Shown here: one piece after another, positions 37,656 through 46,526 of the stretch
Numbering within the stretch: position 1 is the first letter of the stretch
How the letters are laid out: each line of letters starts with the position of its first letter
Assembly: GCA_024644435.1 (NCBI GenBank)
Contig: JAHEKZ010000005.1
Coordinates: 24,327 to 78,400, forward strand
Reading direction: 5' to 3'
DNA: 54,074 nucleotides
Source of the DNA: Actinomycetes bacterium
GTDB taxonomy: Bacteria; Actinomycetota; Actinomycetes; JAHEKZ01
The notes under the pieces: generated by a model
Told to the model about the DNA's origin: nothing
The model's database searches: none
What the model saw: the letters and a program-made list of their open reading frames with translations, nothing else
Position numbers and translations under genes: made by a program

Positions 37656-38105
37656 CTAGCCGGCTGGTCGGCAGCTGTCGACGAACGCACTGCTAGGCCG
37701 GGCTGTTACCGCCAAAGCGTAGACGACGCTGACGTTCGACCCGTCGGCTCGGACGGGGACCTCGGCGCGCCCGACCTCCAGGCCACGGCGGTCGAGCGCG
37801 CGGACGGTGCAGGTGACCTCAGAACCGGCGGGAAGAAAGACGTCGAAGTCGACGACGACGGCCGAGTCCGTGACGTCACGAAAGCCGGTCGTACTCCACC
37901 TCAGCTCCTGGTCACCTTGCATGATCCCGGCCCAGGCCACCCACCCCACGAAGGGCACGGCGACGAGCGCGATGGCCAGCCACACCCCCCACTTGGCCTG
38001 CCGGGTTCCGTAGCGCGCCTGCAGATGATCAAGGTCGGCGTCGGCAGCAAACGTCACCCCGCGCAGGTGGGCCGGGATCTGGCGGGTGGCAGTGGGTCCA
38101 GTCAC
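37656..38105 (-). CDS. DUF4307 membrane protein
   Basis: A 149-aa bitopic protein: cytoplasmic N-terminus with the family motif DLDHLQARYG, one membrane helix (VWLAIALVAVPFVGWVAWAG) and an extracytoplasmic beta-rich domain (FRDVTDSAVVVDFDVFLP, VTCTVRALDRRGLEVGRAEV) ending in a Cys-containing tail. DUF4307 is an actinobacterial family of unknown role encoded next to greA and mca. GTG 38105 is suggested by GGAGG very close upstream and by family length; its start is 33 bp from the divergent mca start, so the two promoters probably overlap. Confidence 0.87.
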   Translation of the reverse strand: MTGPTATRQIPAHLRGVTFAADADLDHLQARYGTRQAKWGVWLAIALVAVPFVGWVAWAGIMQGDQELRWSTTGFRDVTDSAVVVDFDVFLPAGSEVTCTVRALDRRGLEVGRAEVPVRADGSNVSVVYALAVTARPSSAFVDSCRPAG

Positions 38106-38126
38106 CCCTCCATTGTCTGACTCTCC

Positions 38127-38132
38127 TATCCT
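38127..38132 (+). promoter_or_regulatory. -10 hexamer of a probable leaderless promoter for mca
   Basis: TATCCT lies 6 nt before GTG 38139. This spacing favours 38139 over the in-frame GTG at 38133 as the start. Confidence 0.5.
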
Positions 38133-38138
38133 GTGGCG

Positions 38139-39032
38139 GTGCCACCCTCCCCCGAATCTTCCGCAGACCTTCGACTCATGGCTGTCCACGCCCATCCGGA
38201 CGACGAGTCGAGCAAAGGAGCCGCGAGCACGGCGCGGTATGTGGCTGAGGGTCTCTCGGTTCTGGTCGTGACCTGTACGGGCGGCGAGCGGGGCGACGTC
38301 CTCAACCCCAAACTGGCTGACGACCCCGCCATCGCAAAGAACCTCACCGAGGTTCGGCGCAAAGAGATGGACCGCGCGAGGGAGCTCCTCGGCGTGCAGC
38401 AGGCGTGGCTGGGGTTCGTCGACTCCGGCTACCTGGAGGACTACACGGTCGACGATCGTGACCAGTTGCCCGACGGGTGTTTCGCCCGCGTCCCGTTGGC
38501 CGACGCCGTTCGTCCCCTCGTCAGGTTGATCCGTGAGTTCCGACCGCATGTGGTGACGACCTACGACGAAAAGGGTGGCTACCCCCATCCTGACCACATC
38601 ATGTGCCACGACGTCTCCGTGGCTGCCTTTGAGGCCGCGTCAGAACCGTCGGCCTATCCGGATGAGGGCGAGCCGTGGCAGCCGCTGAAGCTCTACTACC
38701 ACCACGGATTTCATAAGGAGCGCTTCGAGCGGCTGCACGCGGCAATGCTGGACGCGGGCCTCGAGTCACCGTTCGGTGAGTGGCTCGATGAGTGGGTCGA
38801 CCGTCCCGAGGACCAGGGTCGGATCACCACGTGGGTGCCCTGCGGTGACTACTTCCCAGTGCGCGATGAGGCGCTGAAGGCCCATGCCACACAGATCGAC
38901 GAGGACGGCTGGTGGTTCGGCGTCCCGCTCGACCTGCAGCAGCGCGTGTGGCCGACCGAGGAGTTCGAACGGGCTCGCTGCCTCGTCGAGGTTCCGTTGC
39001 CCGAGGACGACCTCTTCGCCGGTCTGCGCTGA
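38139..39032 (+). CDS. mca: Mycothiol S-conjugate amidase
   Basis: A 297-aa zinc hydrolase of the PIG-L/LmbE family. Zinc ligands lie in AVHAHPDDESSKGA and YPHPDHIMCHDVS. Length and the extended middle part (FHKERFERLHAAMLDAGL) fit Mca rather than MshB. Mca cleaves the amide of mycothiol S-conjugates to release mercapturic acids for export, a detoxification step limited to Actinobacteria. It is followed 20 bp downstream by the small membrane protein gene, an order also seen in Mycobacterium (Rv1082-Rv1083). Confidence 0.94.
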   Translation: MPPSPESSADLRLMAVHAHPDDESSKGAASTARYVAEGLSVLVVTCTGGERGDVLNPKLADDPAIAKNLTEVRRKEMDRARELLGVQQAWLGFVDSGYLEDYTVDDRDQLPDGCFARVPLADAVRPLVRLIREFRPHVVTTYDEKGGYPHPDHIMCHDVSVAAFEAASEPSAYPDEGEPWQPLKLYYHHGFHKERFERLHAAMLDAGLESPFGEWLDEWVDRPEDQGRITTWVPCGDYFPVRDEALKAHATQIDEDGWWFGVPLDLQQRVWPTEEFERARCLVEVPLPEDDLFAGLR

Positions 39033-39052
39033 GCTCAGGGCACAATGGCGCC

Positions 39053-39295
39053 ATGGTGATGTCTGCAGTCTCAGCCCCCGGCGGTCTTGTGCCCATGGCC
39101 CAGCGCCTGGAAGAGGCCCGCACCAGCGAGATCGGCCCGGGCCTGATTGCCTTCAGCATCGTGGTGCTGCTCGCGATCGCCACGTTCTTCCTGCTGCGCT
39201 CGATGATGCACCACATCCGCAAGGTGCCACCCACCTTCGACAACGAGCCGACTGACGACCCGTCGGGCAGAACCTCAGGTGGGGACGTCGGCTAG
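39053..39295 (+). CDS. Small single-pass membrane protein
   Basis: An 80-aa protein: a short N-terminus with MAQRLEEARTSEIGPG, one membrane helix (LIAFSIVVLLAIATFFLLRSM), then a basic HHIRKVPPTFD and an acidic Asp/Ser/Gly-rich tail. It matches in size and position the small membrane protein between mca and the DUF255 gene in other Actinobacteria. No function is known. ATG 39053 has no strong ribosome binding site; CACAAT 6 nt upstream may be a leaderless -10. The last 21 nt overlap the convergent GGDEF-EAL gene. Confidence 0.82.
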   Translation: MVMSAVSAPGGLVPMAQRLEEARTSEIGPGLIAFSIVVLLAIATFFLLRSMMHHIRKVPPTFDNEPTDDPSGRTSGGDVG

Positions 39296-42200
39296 CCGAC
39301 GCGGCACGCGGTCCTGAAGCAGGGATGCCACGGCCGCGGCCGGCATGGGCCGGGCCATCAGAAAGCCCTGCCCCAGCGTGTACCCCAGGTCGAGCAGGGC
39401 CCGTCGCTGCTCGGGGGTCTCGACACCCTCGGCGATGATCGAGTGCAGCCCCAATGTCTCCGCGATGCTGCGAATGGTCCTGACCAGGTTGGTGCCGCTG
39501 GACTCGTCGGATGCTTCGGTGGTGAGTGTGCACACGAACTCGCGGGCGAGCTTGAGCCCGTGGACGGGGAGCTGCTGGAGGTAGCTGAGCGAGGAGTAAC
39601 CGGTACCGAAGTCATCGATGAAGAGCCGCACGCCGAGGTCGGCGAGCTCGCGTAGGCGTTCCATGGTGACGCCTTCGCCTGGTAGCAGCATTGACTCGGT
39701 GATCTCGAGCACGAGTGTCGAGGGGTCAACACCCGACTCGGCCAGTGCCGATCTGACCTCGCCGACCAGCGTGTCCTCCTGTACCTGGCGGGCGGAGAGG
39801 TTGACGCTGAGAATCAGCGACTCGTATCCGGGGATCTCTTTCTGCCATCGAGCGGCCGCCGTCAGCGCCTTTCGCAGCACGGAGTTTCCGAGCGGCACGA
39901 TAAGCCCGCCCTCCTCCGCCAAGCCGATGAACTGGCCTGGTCCGAGCAGTCCCCGCTCTGGATGTTGCCACCGGACCAATGCCTCGACGCCGACGACCGC
40001 GTCGGTACCCAGCTCGACGATCGGTTGGAAGTGCAGCACGAGCTGGTCGTCATCGATGGCGTGTCGAAGGTCGGCAGAGAGCTGCAGCCGGTCAACGGCT
40101 TGTTCGTGCATCTCGGGTGCGAATATGGCGTGGCGGTTCTTTCCGAGGTTCTTGGCCTCATACAGCGCCAGGTCGGCGTTACGCATGACTGCTTCCGCTG
40201 ATGTGGCAGTGGTGTCGGCGATGGCGACGCCGATGCTGAGCCCGCTCGAGATGATCGACTCGCCCACTTCGAACGGTTCTCTTGCCGACGTCACAACTCG
40301 CGTCGCTACCGAGATCACTTCTTCGTCGTTGTCCACGCTCTCGAGGAGGATGGCGAACTCGTCGCCACCGAGCCGAGCGACGGTGTCCTCCTCCCGTACC
40401 GCCTCGCCGAGTCGGTGCGTCATTTGGCGAAGCATCGAGTCGCCCGCGGCATGGCCGAGCGAGTCGTTGACGTCTTTGAAGTCGTCGAGATCAATGAAGA
40501 GCACAGCGAACCGTGACTCGGTGCGCGTCGACCTGGCGATCGCGTGCTCGAGGCGGTCACGGAAGAGCGCCCGGTTGGCCAGTCCTGTGAGGGAGTCGTG
40601 GAAGGCCTGGTACGAGAGCTGCTGTTCGAGGGCGCGTCGCTCGGTGACGTCGTGGCAGGTCAGCACGAATCCGGGTTCGTCGTGCTCGATCACCCGCGTG
40701 GCAACCACATCGACATATCGATGAGAGCCGTCTCCGGCGAGTAGCCGGAACTCGGTCTGGGCCGGACGTTCGCTGGCCGATGCCTCGATGATCGCGCTGG
40801 CCCTGCCTCGGTCCGCCGGGAAGACGGCGTCCAGCCAGCTGGTACCCAGGATGTAGTGCGGTGGAACGCCGAGGAGGCGTTCGGCGCCAGGGCTCAGGTA
40901 CCGGATGCTGAGGTCGAGATCGAGGACGGCGATGATGTCGCTGGAGTGCTGCAGCATGCGTCGGAGCCGTTGCTCGCTGGCACGCTCAGCGAGCACCTGG
41001 CCCAACCCGATGCGGGCGCGGGCCAGCGACTCGGCCTCAGCCAGCGCGGCGAGTGCTGGAGCCACTTCGCGCGGCAGAAGGGGGCTGGCAGCGACAACCA
41101 GGTAGCCGTCGGTGGCTCCCTCGTTGTCGGTAAGAGCCCGCGTCGACACCGCCGTCTGGTCGGGCAGCTCGAGTGCGCGGTGGATCGAGGTGGGGCCGTG
41201 CAGCATCACGACGTCCCTCGAGAGCTGGTCGAGCTCGTGCAGGGTCTCATCGCTCAACCCGAATTTGCGACCAGGGGGGACCGTCTGGGTCACCAGCCCG
41301 GTCGCCCCGTTTCGCCTGAGCTCGACGACATAGGACATCGCGTCGGGGTGCAGGTCAGCCGCCGCGGTGACCACGGTGCTTCGGATCGTGTCTCGGTCGG
41401 CGGCGGCCGCGAGCGCTCCGTTGGCATCACGGATGACTCGCTCGCGACGCAGCGTCTCGCGGAGCTGCAGCACGAGGTCATTGAGACGCAGGAGCACGAG
41501 GCCGAACATGAACAGTGCTCCGACGATGATGACGAGCCCTTGGGTGATCCCCGACATGGCCAGCTGGCCCACCAGCAGCACCAGTGGCAGGACCGACATG
41601 AGCGTGAGCAGCAGGACGAACCGCCAACGGTTGACGGCCCGCTCGGGACTGGTGGCAACCGCCGGAGAGGACACCGATGGATGCAGCGCTGCCGCTCCGA
41701 GTCCGACGTAGAACGCAAGCCACCCCAGGTCCCATCCCGTTCCATCGCTCCAGGTGCCGTGGATGGTTTGGTAGGCGTACGCAGTGTCTGAGACGAGCAC
41801 ACCGACCAACGTGACGACCACGAAGCGCATCGAGGTGTCGCGGCCTGAGTTGAGCGAGAACCAGAGGCGGGTGGCTGCGCCCAGCAGCAGGATGTCCATC
41901 AGCGGGTAGCCGGCCGTGACCAGAGAGGCGGCAGTGGAGATCTCGGTGCCGGCCAGGGTGGGCTCGATGATGAAGATCCACGACGTCAGGCCCGCAGCAG
42001 TCGTGACGATCAGGGCGTCCAGCAGCGCAGCGCGGTCTCGGCCGGGGGAACGCCTTCGTACGAGTACCAGGATGCCCGCGAAGAGGAACAGGTAGGACGC
42101 GAGGTAGAAGAAGTCGAGGACCGACGGGTAAGGAATGTCGCGGGCTCGGAGACCGACGAGCTGCGGAAACTCCCAGAACCTGTCGGCAATGCCGGTCAGG

Positions 42201-42445
42201 GCGACGCCAACCGCCATCAGCACCCAGGCCGGCCTGGTGGCGGGCCGCTGCATCGCGATACCGATGGACATCGCCGCCACCGTGAACACGGCAACTGCTG
42301 TCCAGACGAGGTGTTGGACGCCGGCGGGGTCCGACGGCCCCGACACGACGAAAGGGGTCGCGTAGTAGAGGGTGATCAGGCCACCGCACAGTGTGATGAA
42401 CACCCACCAGCTGTTGCGGCGTGCCCAGGCCAACGAGGTCCTCAC
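39275..42445 (-). CDS. PAS-GGDEF-EAL cyclic-di-GMP protein with N-terminal membrane sensor
   Basis: A 1056-aa protein. About nine hydrophobic segments in residues 1-320 form a membrane sensor, followed by a GAF-like part (about 340-470), a PAS domain (about 490-605, HSSDIIAVLDLDLSIRYLSP), a GGDEF domain with intact RLGGDEFAIL near 693, and an EAL domain with GVEALVRWQHP near 822, ITESMLLP, FIDDFGTGYSSLSYL and IIAEGVETPEQ. Both active sites look complete, so it could make or degrade c-di-GMP. GTG 42445 is the only plausible start. It sits between two genes that are adjacent in Mycobacterium, so it looks inserted. Confidence 0.93.
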   Translation of the reverse strand: MRTSLAWARRNSWWVFITLCGGLITLYYATPFVVSGPSDPAGVQHLVWTAVAVFTVAAMSIGIAMQRPATRPAWVLMAVGVALTGIADRFWEFPQLVGLRARDIPYPSVLDFFYLASYLFLFAGILVLVRRRSPGRDRAALLDALIVTTAAGLTSWIFIIEPTLAGTEISTAASLVTAGYPLMDILLLGAATRLWFSLNSGRDTSMRFVVVTLVGVLVSDTAYAYQTIHGTWSDGTGWDLGWLAFYVGLGAAALHPSVSSPAVATSPERAVNRWRFVLLLTLMSVLPLVLLVGQLAMSGITQGLVIIVGALFMFGLVLLRLNDLVLQLRETLRRERVIRDANGALAAAADRDTIRSTVVTAAADLHPDAMSYVVELRRNGATGLVTQTVPPGRKFGLSDETLHELDQLSRDVVMLHGPTSIHRALELPDQTAVSTRALTDNEGATDGYLVVAASPLLPREVAPALAALAEAESLARARIGLGQVLAERASEQRLRRMLQHSSDIIAVLDLDLSIRYLSPGAERLLGVPPHYILGTSWLDAVFPADRGRASAIIEASASERPAQTEFRLLAGDGSHRYVDVVATRVIEHDEPGFVLTCHDVTERRALEQQLSYQAFHDSLTGLANRALFRDRLEHAIARSTRTESRFAVLFIDLDDFKDVNDSLGHAAGDSMLRQMTHRLGEAVREEDTVARLGGDEFAILLESVDNDEEVISVATRVVTSAREPFEVGESIISSGLSIGVAIADTTATSAEAVMRNADLALYEAKNLGKNRHAIFAPEMHEQAVDRLQLSADLRHAIDDDQLVLHFQPIVELGTDAVVGVEALVRWQHPERGLLGPGQFIGLAEEGGLIVPLGNSVLRKALTAAARWQKEIPGYESLILSVNLSARQVQEDTLVGEVRSALAESGVDPSTLVLEITESMLLPGEGVTMERLRELADLGVRLFIDDFGTGYSSLSYLQQLPVHGLKLAREFVCTLTTEASDESSGTNLVRTIRSIAETLGLHSIIAEGVETPEQRRALLDLGYTLGQGFLMARPMPAAAVASLLQDRVPRRLADVPT

Positions 42446-42509
42446 TTCACATCATGCGCCGGATGGCGTGGTTGATCACCGGCGCTACCACCCACGGTAG
42501 GTATCGGAT

Positions 42510-42530
42510 GGTTCAACCCAGCGGTGAACC
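42510..42530. promoter_or_regulatory. Inverted repeat in divergent promoter region
   Basis: GGTTCA (42510-42515) and TGAACC (42525-42530) are inverted with a 9-nt spacer, inside the 157-bp gap between the GGDEF-EAL gene and the DUF255 gene. It could be an operator or a short hairpin. No regulator can be named from the sequence. Confidence 0.4.
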
Positions 42531-42602
42531 GCGGCATATGCGTCAATTTTCTCGTGCCGTGCTGATCTGGCAGACACCGGGGTGTGACCCCATGATGATC
42601 AC

Positions 42603-44612
42603 ATGACCAACCTGCTCGGCGGCTCAGCCAGCCCGTACCTGCTGCAGCATGCCGAGAACCCGGTGTGGTGGCACCCCTGGGGCCCCGAGGCCTTCGCCGA
42701 GGCGCGGAAGCGAGACGTGCCGGTCCTCCTCTCGGTCGGCTACGCGGCCTGTCACTGGTGTCACGTGATGGCGCACGAGTCCTTCGAGGACCAGGAGATC
42801 GCCGACCTCATGAACGAGCGGTTCGTAGCGGTCAAGGTGGACCGTGAGGAGCGCCCTGATGTCGACGCTGTCTACATGGATGCGGTGACGGCCATGACCG
42901 GGCAGGGCGGCTGGCCGATGACGGTCTTCCTCACGCCCGAGGGGGAGCCCTTCTACGCGGGCACCTACTTCCCGCCGCGTCGGCGGGGTGAGATGCCGGG
43001 GTTCCCTGACGTGCTGTTAGCCGTGTCCAACACCTGGCGCAACCGGTCAGACGACGTCCGTCACCAGGCAACGTCCGTCCTGCGGCGAATCGAGCAGATG
43101 CGTGAGGCGCCGGGAGGGACGGCCGAGGCGCCGTCGACGTCCGCCGACCGTGCGGCGGCGGTGGCGGTCCTCGTCAAGCAGTACGACTACGCCAGGGGCG
43201 GGTTCGGGGGGGCGCCCAAGTTCCCGCCATCGATGGTCCTCGAGTTCTTGGTCCGAAACCACGCCAGCACTGGATCCGCTGACGCTCTGTTGATGGCGGA
43301 GGGCACCTTGCGTGCGATGGCGGGTGGCGGCATCTATGACCAGCTGGCCGGCGGCTTCGCCAGGTACAGCGTCGACCCCGCGTGGGTGGTGCCGCACTTC
43401 GAGAAGATGCTGTACGACAACGCGTTGCTCGCCCGTTCGTCGCTCCACATCGGCCAGGTGTCGGGTCGTGAGCTCGGCAGCCGGATCGCCCAGGAGACGG
43501 CTGACTTCCTGCTGTCGGATCTGCTCACGCCCCAGGGCGGCTTTGCATCGGCCCTCGACGCCGACACCGAAGGGGTCGAGGGCCGCTACTACGTATGGAC
43601 GCCCGAACAGCTCGTGGAGGTGCTCGGTGCGGCTGACGGCGAGTGGGCCGCCGAGCGCCTGCAGGTGACCCCGGAAGGGACTTTCGAGGAGGGTGCTTCC
43701 ACACTTCAGCTTCGCGCCGTTCCCGATGACCCGGAACGGTGGCAGCGGGTCAAGGGTGAGCTGCTGGAAGCGAGGTCGCGGCGTACGCGTCCGGCCCGCG
43801 ACGACAAGGTGGTCACTGCATGGAACGGGATGGCGATCGCAGCGTTGGCCGAGATCGGCGCCGTGCAACAGCGCCCCGGACTCATCGCCGCGGCAACGCG
43901 CTGCTCAGAGCTCATCTGGGACCTGCATTGGACAGGTGAGCGCCTGCTGCGGATGTCCCGCGATGGCGTGGCCGGCACGGCGCACGGCGTCCTGGAGGAC
44001 TACGCCTGGACCGTCGAGGGGTGGCTCACGCTGTACCAGGCGGGCGGCGACGTGCGTTGGTACCAGCGAGCACTGACCGTGCTGGATGCAGCGCTTGCTG
44101 CGTTCTCGGATGCGTCGGGTTCCTTCTTCGACACTGCTTCCGACGCCGAGCAGCTCGTTCGTCGCCCCAGGGAGTGGACCGACAATGCCGTTCCCTGTGG
44201 GCAGTCGGTCCTCGCCAGTGCAGCGGTGATGGCGGCGGCGCTGAGTGGTGGTCCGGAATACCGCGAGGCAGCCGAACGCCTGTTGACGGCAGCGGCCGAT
44301 CTTGCGACGCGTGCGCCACGCTTCGCGGGCTGGTGGTTGGCGACGGCCGAGGCGTGGGCAGACGGTCCCCGGGAGGTAGCGGTCGTCGGCGAACCGGGCC
44401 AGGCACGCGACGAGCTGGTGAGAGCCGCCTGGGCCTGGCCGGCTCCGGGCAGAGTGATTGCGGTCGGGTCGTCTGGTGAGCAGCGGGTCGGGCTGCTGGC
44501 CGGGCGTGCTGGGGGCCTTGCCCAGGTCTGGGTCTGCCGCGACTTCCGGTGCGAGCTGCCGACCGATGACCCGCAGCGGGTCGCGCAACTGCTACGCGGT
44601 GCGCCAGAGTGA
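42603..44612 (+). CDS. DUF255 thioredoxin-like/AGE-type protein
   Basis: A 669-aa cytoplasmic protein of the YyaL/SPATA20 family. An N-terminal thioredoxin-like domain carries the motif [16 protein letters not shown] and [13 protein letters not shown]; the remainder is an (alpha/alpha)6 barrel-like part with [34 protein letters not shown] and [16 protein letters not shown]. The activity is not established, with suggestions ranging from redox to sugar epimerase-like. It corresponds to Mycobacterium Rv1084 in position. A TTA codon occurs in frame at 43017-43019. The UspA gene follows after 4 bp. Confidence 0.93.
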   Translation: MTNLLGGSASPYLLQHAENPVWWHPWGPEAFAEARKRDVPVLLSVGYAACHWCHVMAHESFEDQEIADLMNERFVAVKVDREERPDVDAVYMDAVTAMTGQGGWPMTVFLTPEGEPFYAGTYFPPRRRGEMPGFPDVLLAVSNTWRNRSDDVRHQATSVLRRIEQMREAPGGTAEAPSTSADRAAAVAVLVKQYDYARGGFGGAPKFPPSMVLEFLVRNHASTGSADALLMAEGTLRAMAGGGIYDQLAGGFARYSVDPAWVVPHFEKMLYDNALLARSSLHIGQVSGRELGSRIAQETADFLLSDLLTPQGGFASALDADTEGVEGRYYVWTPEQLVEVLGAADGEWAAERLQVTPEGTFEEGASTLQLRAVPDDPERWQRVKGELLEARSRRTRPARDDKVVTAWNGMAIAALAEIGAVQQRPGLIAAATRCSELIWDLHWTGERLLRMSRDGVAGTAHGVLEDYAWTVEGWLTLYQAGGDVRWYQRALTVLDAALAAFSDASGSFFDTASDAEQLVRRPREWTDNAVPCGQSVLASAAVMAAALSGGPEYREAAERLLTAAADLATRAPRFAGWWLATAEAWADGPREVAVVGEPGQARDELVRAAWAWPAPGRVIAVGSSGEQRVGLLAGRAGGLAQVWVCRDFRCELPTDDPQRVAQLLRGAPE

Positions 44613-44616
44613 GTCC

Positions 44617-45105
44617 ATGACGTCATCCACTGACCCTGCAGACCTCTACTCCGGCACCGTCGTGGTGGGTTCGGACGGGTCCGTCGACTCGGCCCGTGCC
44701 CTCAGCTGGGCGTACGCGGAGGCGAAGCGACGAGGCGTCCCGCTGGTCGTTCTCCGTGCCTGGTCGCTCAAGACCGCCCCGCGTCCGGATGGCGGTGACC
44801 TGAGCTATGTCCCCAGCGAGGATGAGTTCGCCGCGGCGGTCCGTGATGAGCTGGCCCTCGATGTCGGTCGGGCTCTGGGAGCCGATGCGGTGGCCAACGT
44901 GATCTTGGTCGCCGCTCACCGCCCTGCCGACGAAGTGCTGGTGGAAGCCTCCAGGGAAGCGGTTCTGACAGTGGTGGGGGCGCGAGGTTCTGGCCTGTCG
45001 CGCTGGCTGGGGTCGATCTCAGCCTCGGTGGTCCGACGCGCCCACGGCCCGGTGGTTGTCGTCCCGCAGGGTGGTGAGCGGGGCAGCGACTTTCGCGGAG
45101 AGTGA
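44617..45105 (+). CDS. Universal stress protein family (UspA)
   Basis: A 162-aa single-domain Usp protein. It begins VVVGSDGSVDSARALSWAYA and ends with VVGARGSGLSRWLGSISASVVRRAHGPVVVVP, which contains the ATP-binding pattern G-2x-G-9x-G-[ST]. ATP-binding Usp proteins respond to stress, starvation or hypoxia in Actinobacteria. ATG 44617 lies 4 bp after the DUF255 stop, so the two are probably co-transcribed. The acidic tail is short. Confidence 0.92.
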   Translation: MTSSTDPADLYSGTVVVGSDGSVDSARALSWAYAEAKRRGVPLVVLRAWSLKTAPRPDGGDLSYVPSEDEFAAAVRDELALDVGRALGADAVANVILVAAHRPADEVLVEASREAVLTVVGARGSGLSRWLGSISASVVRRAHGPVVVVPQGGERGSDFRGE

Positions 45106-45121
45106 CACCGCGTCATAGCCA

Positions 45122-45146
45122 GTAATCATGAAATTATGTAATCATG
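45122..45146. promoter_or_regulatory. AT-rich direct repeat, possible operator
   Basis: GTAATCATG occurs exactly at 45122-45130 and again at 45138-45146, one and a half helical turns apart, separated by AAATTAT. It lies just before the ATG at 45151, in an island far more AT-rich than its surroundings. The adjacent gene encodes a possible ribbon-helix-helix protein, so autoregulation is plausible. Confidence 0.55.
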
Positions 45147-45150
45147 GAGA

Positions 45151-45687
45151 ATGTCTCGTACGTCGCCACGACCTGTTCCTGCCCCCCTCGACCTCACCGT
45201 CCTGCGCGGCTGGCTCCTAGGCCGCCTGCCGGAGGAGTGGTTCACCGAACCGGTGCAGGTCGTCGTAGACCGCGATGAGATCACCGTGGTCGGTCCTCTC
45301 GCCGACCCGGAGGTGGAGGCGGATGCCGACCTCCACTCGGCCAGGCGCGGTCGCGCCACGGCGTTCCGCGAGCAGACCAGGGCAGAACGGATCGCGATCG
45401 CCCAGGCGTTGGAGGCTGAGACGCAGCGGGCGGTGTCGTGGGAGGTGACCCTCGGACCCGAGCGGTTCCCCTTCACCAACCAGGCCGTTCCGGTCATGAC
45501 GCGACTGCGGCAACCTGAGCGCCAGGTGCTCGACACCCTGGTCGCGTCCGGCGTCGCACGGTCCCGTGCCGATGCCGTGGCGTGGTGCGTCCGGCTGGTC
45601 GGACAGCATGCCGAGGAGTGGCTGGCCGACCTGACCGCCGCCCTGGGTGCCGTCGAGGACGTGAGGGCGGCTGGTCCGACCGTGTGA
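45151..45687 (+). CDS. Hypothetical protein with ribbon-helix-helix-like C-terminus
   Basis: A 178-aa soluble protein that I cannot assign with certainty. The N-terminal part (LRGWLLGRLPEEWFTEPVQV, VVDRDEITVVGPL) is alpha/beta, a middle helix (TAFREQTRAERIAIAQAL) leads to FPFTNQAVPVMTRLRQ, and the C-terminal ERQVLDTLVASG plus SRADAVAWCVRLVGQ resembles the two helices of a ribbon-helix-helix fold with the preceding TRLRQ as strand. ATG 45151 is directly preceded by GGAGA. The AT-rich direct repeat upstream supports a DNA-binding, self-regulating protein, but that is inference. Confidence 0.7.
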   Translation: MSRTSPRPVPAPLDLTVLRGWLLGRLPEEWFTEPVQVVVDRDEITVVGPLADPEVEADADLHSARRGRATAFREQTRAERIAIAQALEAETQRAVSWEVTLGPERFPFTNQAVPVMTRLRQPERQVLDTLVASGVARSRADAVAWCVRLVGQHAEEWLADLTAALGAVEDVRAAGPTV

Positions 45688-45763
45688 CGCACCCGGCCGG
45701 GCGGGTCCGGCCCGCGACTTCTGAGGGATACAGTCGTGCCGGGCGATCGGAAAGGGGTGCGGC

Positions 45764-46525
45764 GTGGGGCTACGCGATCTTGCCTACACGCTGTACGAAC
45801 GGCGACTCCTGGCATCCCTTGATCCCGAGCAGGCCCCCCACCATGTCGGAGTCATCCTCGATGGCAATCGTCGGTGGGCCAAGGCATCCGGCACATCCCC
45901 AAGCACCGGGCACCGGGCGGGCGCCGACAAGATCGCTCGGCTGCTCGAGTGGTGCGATGAGGCCGGCGTCGAGCTCGTCACCTTGTGGCTGCTGTCGACA
46001 GACAACCTGGCGCGGCCCGAACCTGAGCTGGCTCCGCTGCTCGCCATCATCGAAGAGGTCGTCAACGAGTTGGCGGCCGGTGGACGCTGGCGGATCCACC
46101 CCGTGGGGTCTCTCGACCTGCTGCCCCAGCAGACGGCCGAGGTTCTGAAGTCGGCCGCGGCGCGGACCCGTGAGGTCGACGGGCTGATGGTCAATGTGGC
46201 GGTGGGGTACGGCGGGCGGCAGGAGATCGCGGACGCCGTGCGGTCGTTGCTGGCTGAAGAGGCCGAGAGCGGAACCTCCATGGAGACGCTGGCGCGTGAG
46301 CTGTCTGCTGACCACATCTCCGAGCACCTCTACACCAAGGGTCAGCCCGACCCCGACCTGGTGATCAGGACATCCGGCGAACAGCGGCTGTCGGGTTTCA
46401 TGCTCTGGCAGAGCGCCCATAGCGAGTACTACTTCTGTGAGGCGTACTGGCCCGACTTCCGCCGGGTCGACTTCCTGCGCGCGCTGCGCTCCTACGAACA
46501 ACGTCACCGGCGCTACGGCAGCTGA
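45764..46525 (+). CDS. Z-isoprenyl diphosphate synthase (UppS family)
   Basis: A 253-aa cis-prenyltransferase. The pyrophosphate-binding motif is GVILDGNRRWAKASG near residue 29, and the second signature is DLVIRTSGEQRLSGFMLWQSAHSEYYF, ending in the WPDFRRVDFLRAL block. It condenses isopentenyl diphosphate onto an allylic primer to make the lipid carrier or its precursor. In position it matches Mycobacterium Rv1086, the short-chain Z-farnesyl enzyme, so it may supply a decaprenyl synthase. GTG 45764 has AAAGGGG 6 nt upstream, and TACAGT at 45729-45734 is a possible -10. Confidence 0.93.
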   Translation: MGLRDLAYTLYERRLLASLDPEQAPHHVGVILDGNRRWAKASGTSPSTGHRAGADKIARLLEWCDEAGVELVTLWLLSTDNLARPEPELAPLLAIIEEVVNELAAGGRWRIHPVGSLDLLPQQTAEVLKSAAARTREVDGLMVNVAVGYGGRQEIADAVRSLLAEEAESGTSMETLARELSADHISEHLYTKGQPDPDLVIRTSGEQRLSGFMLWQSAHSEYYFCEAYWPDFRRVDFLRALRSYEQRHRRYGS

Positions 46526-46526
46526 C

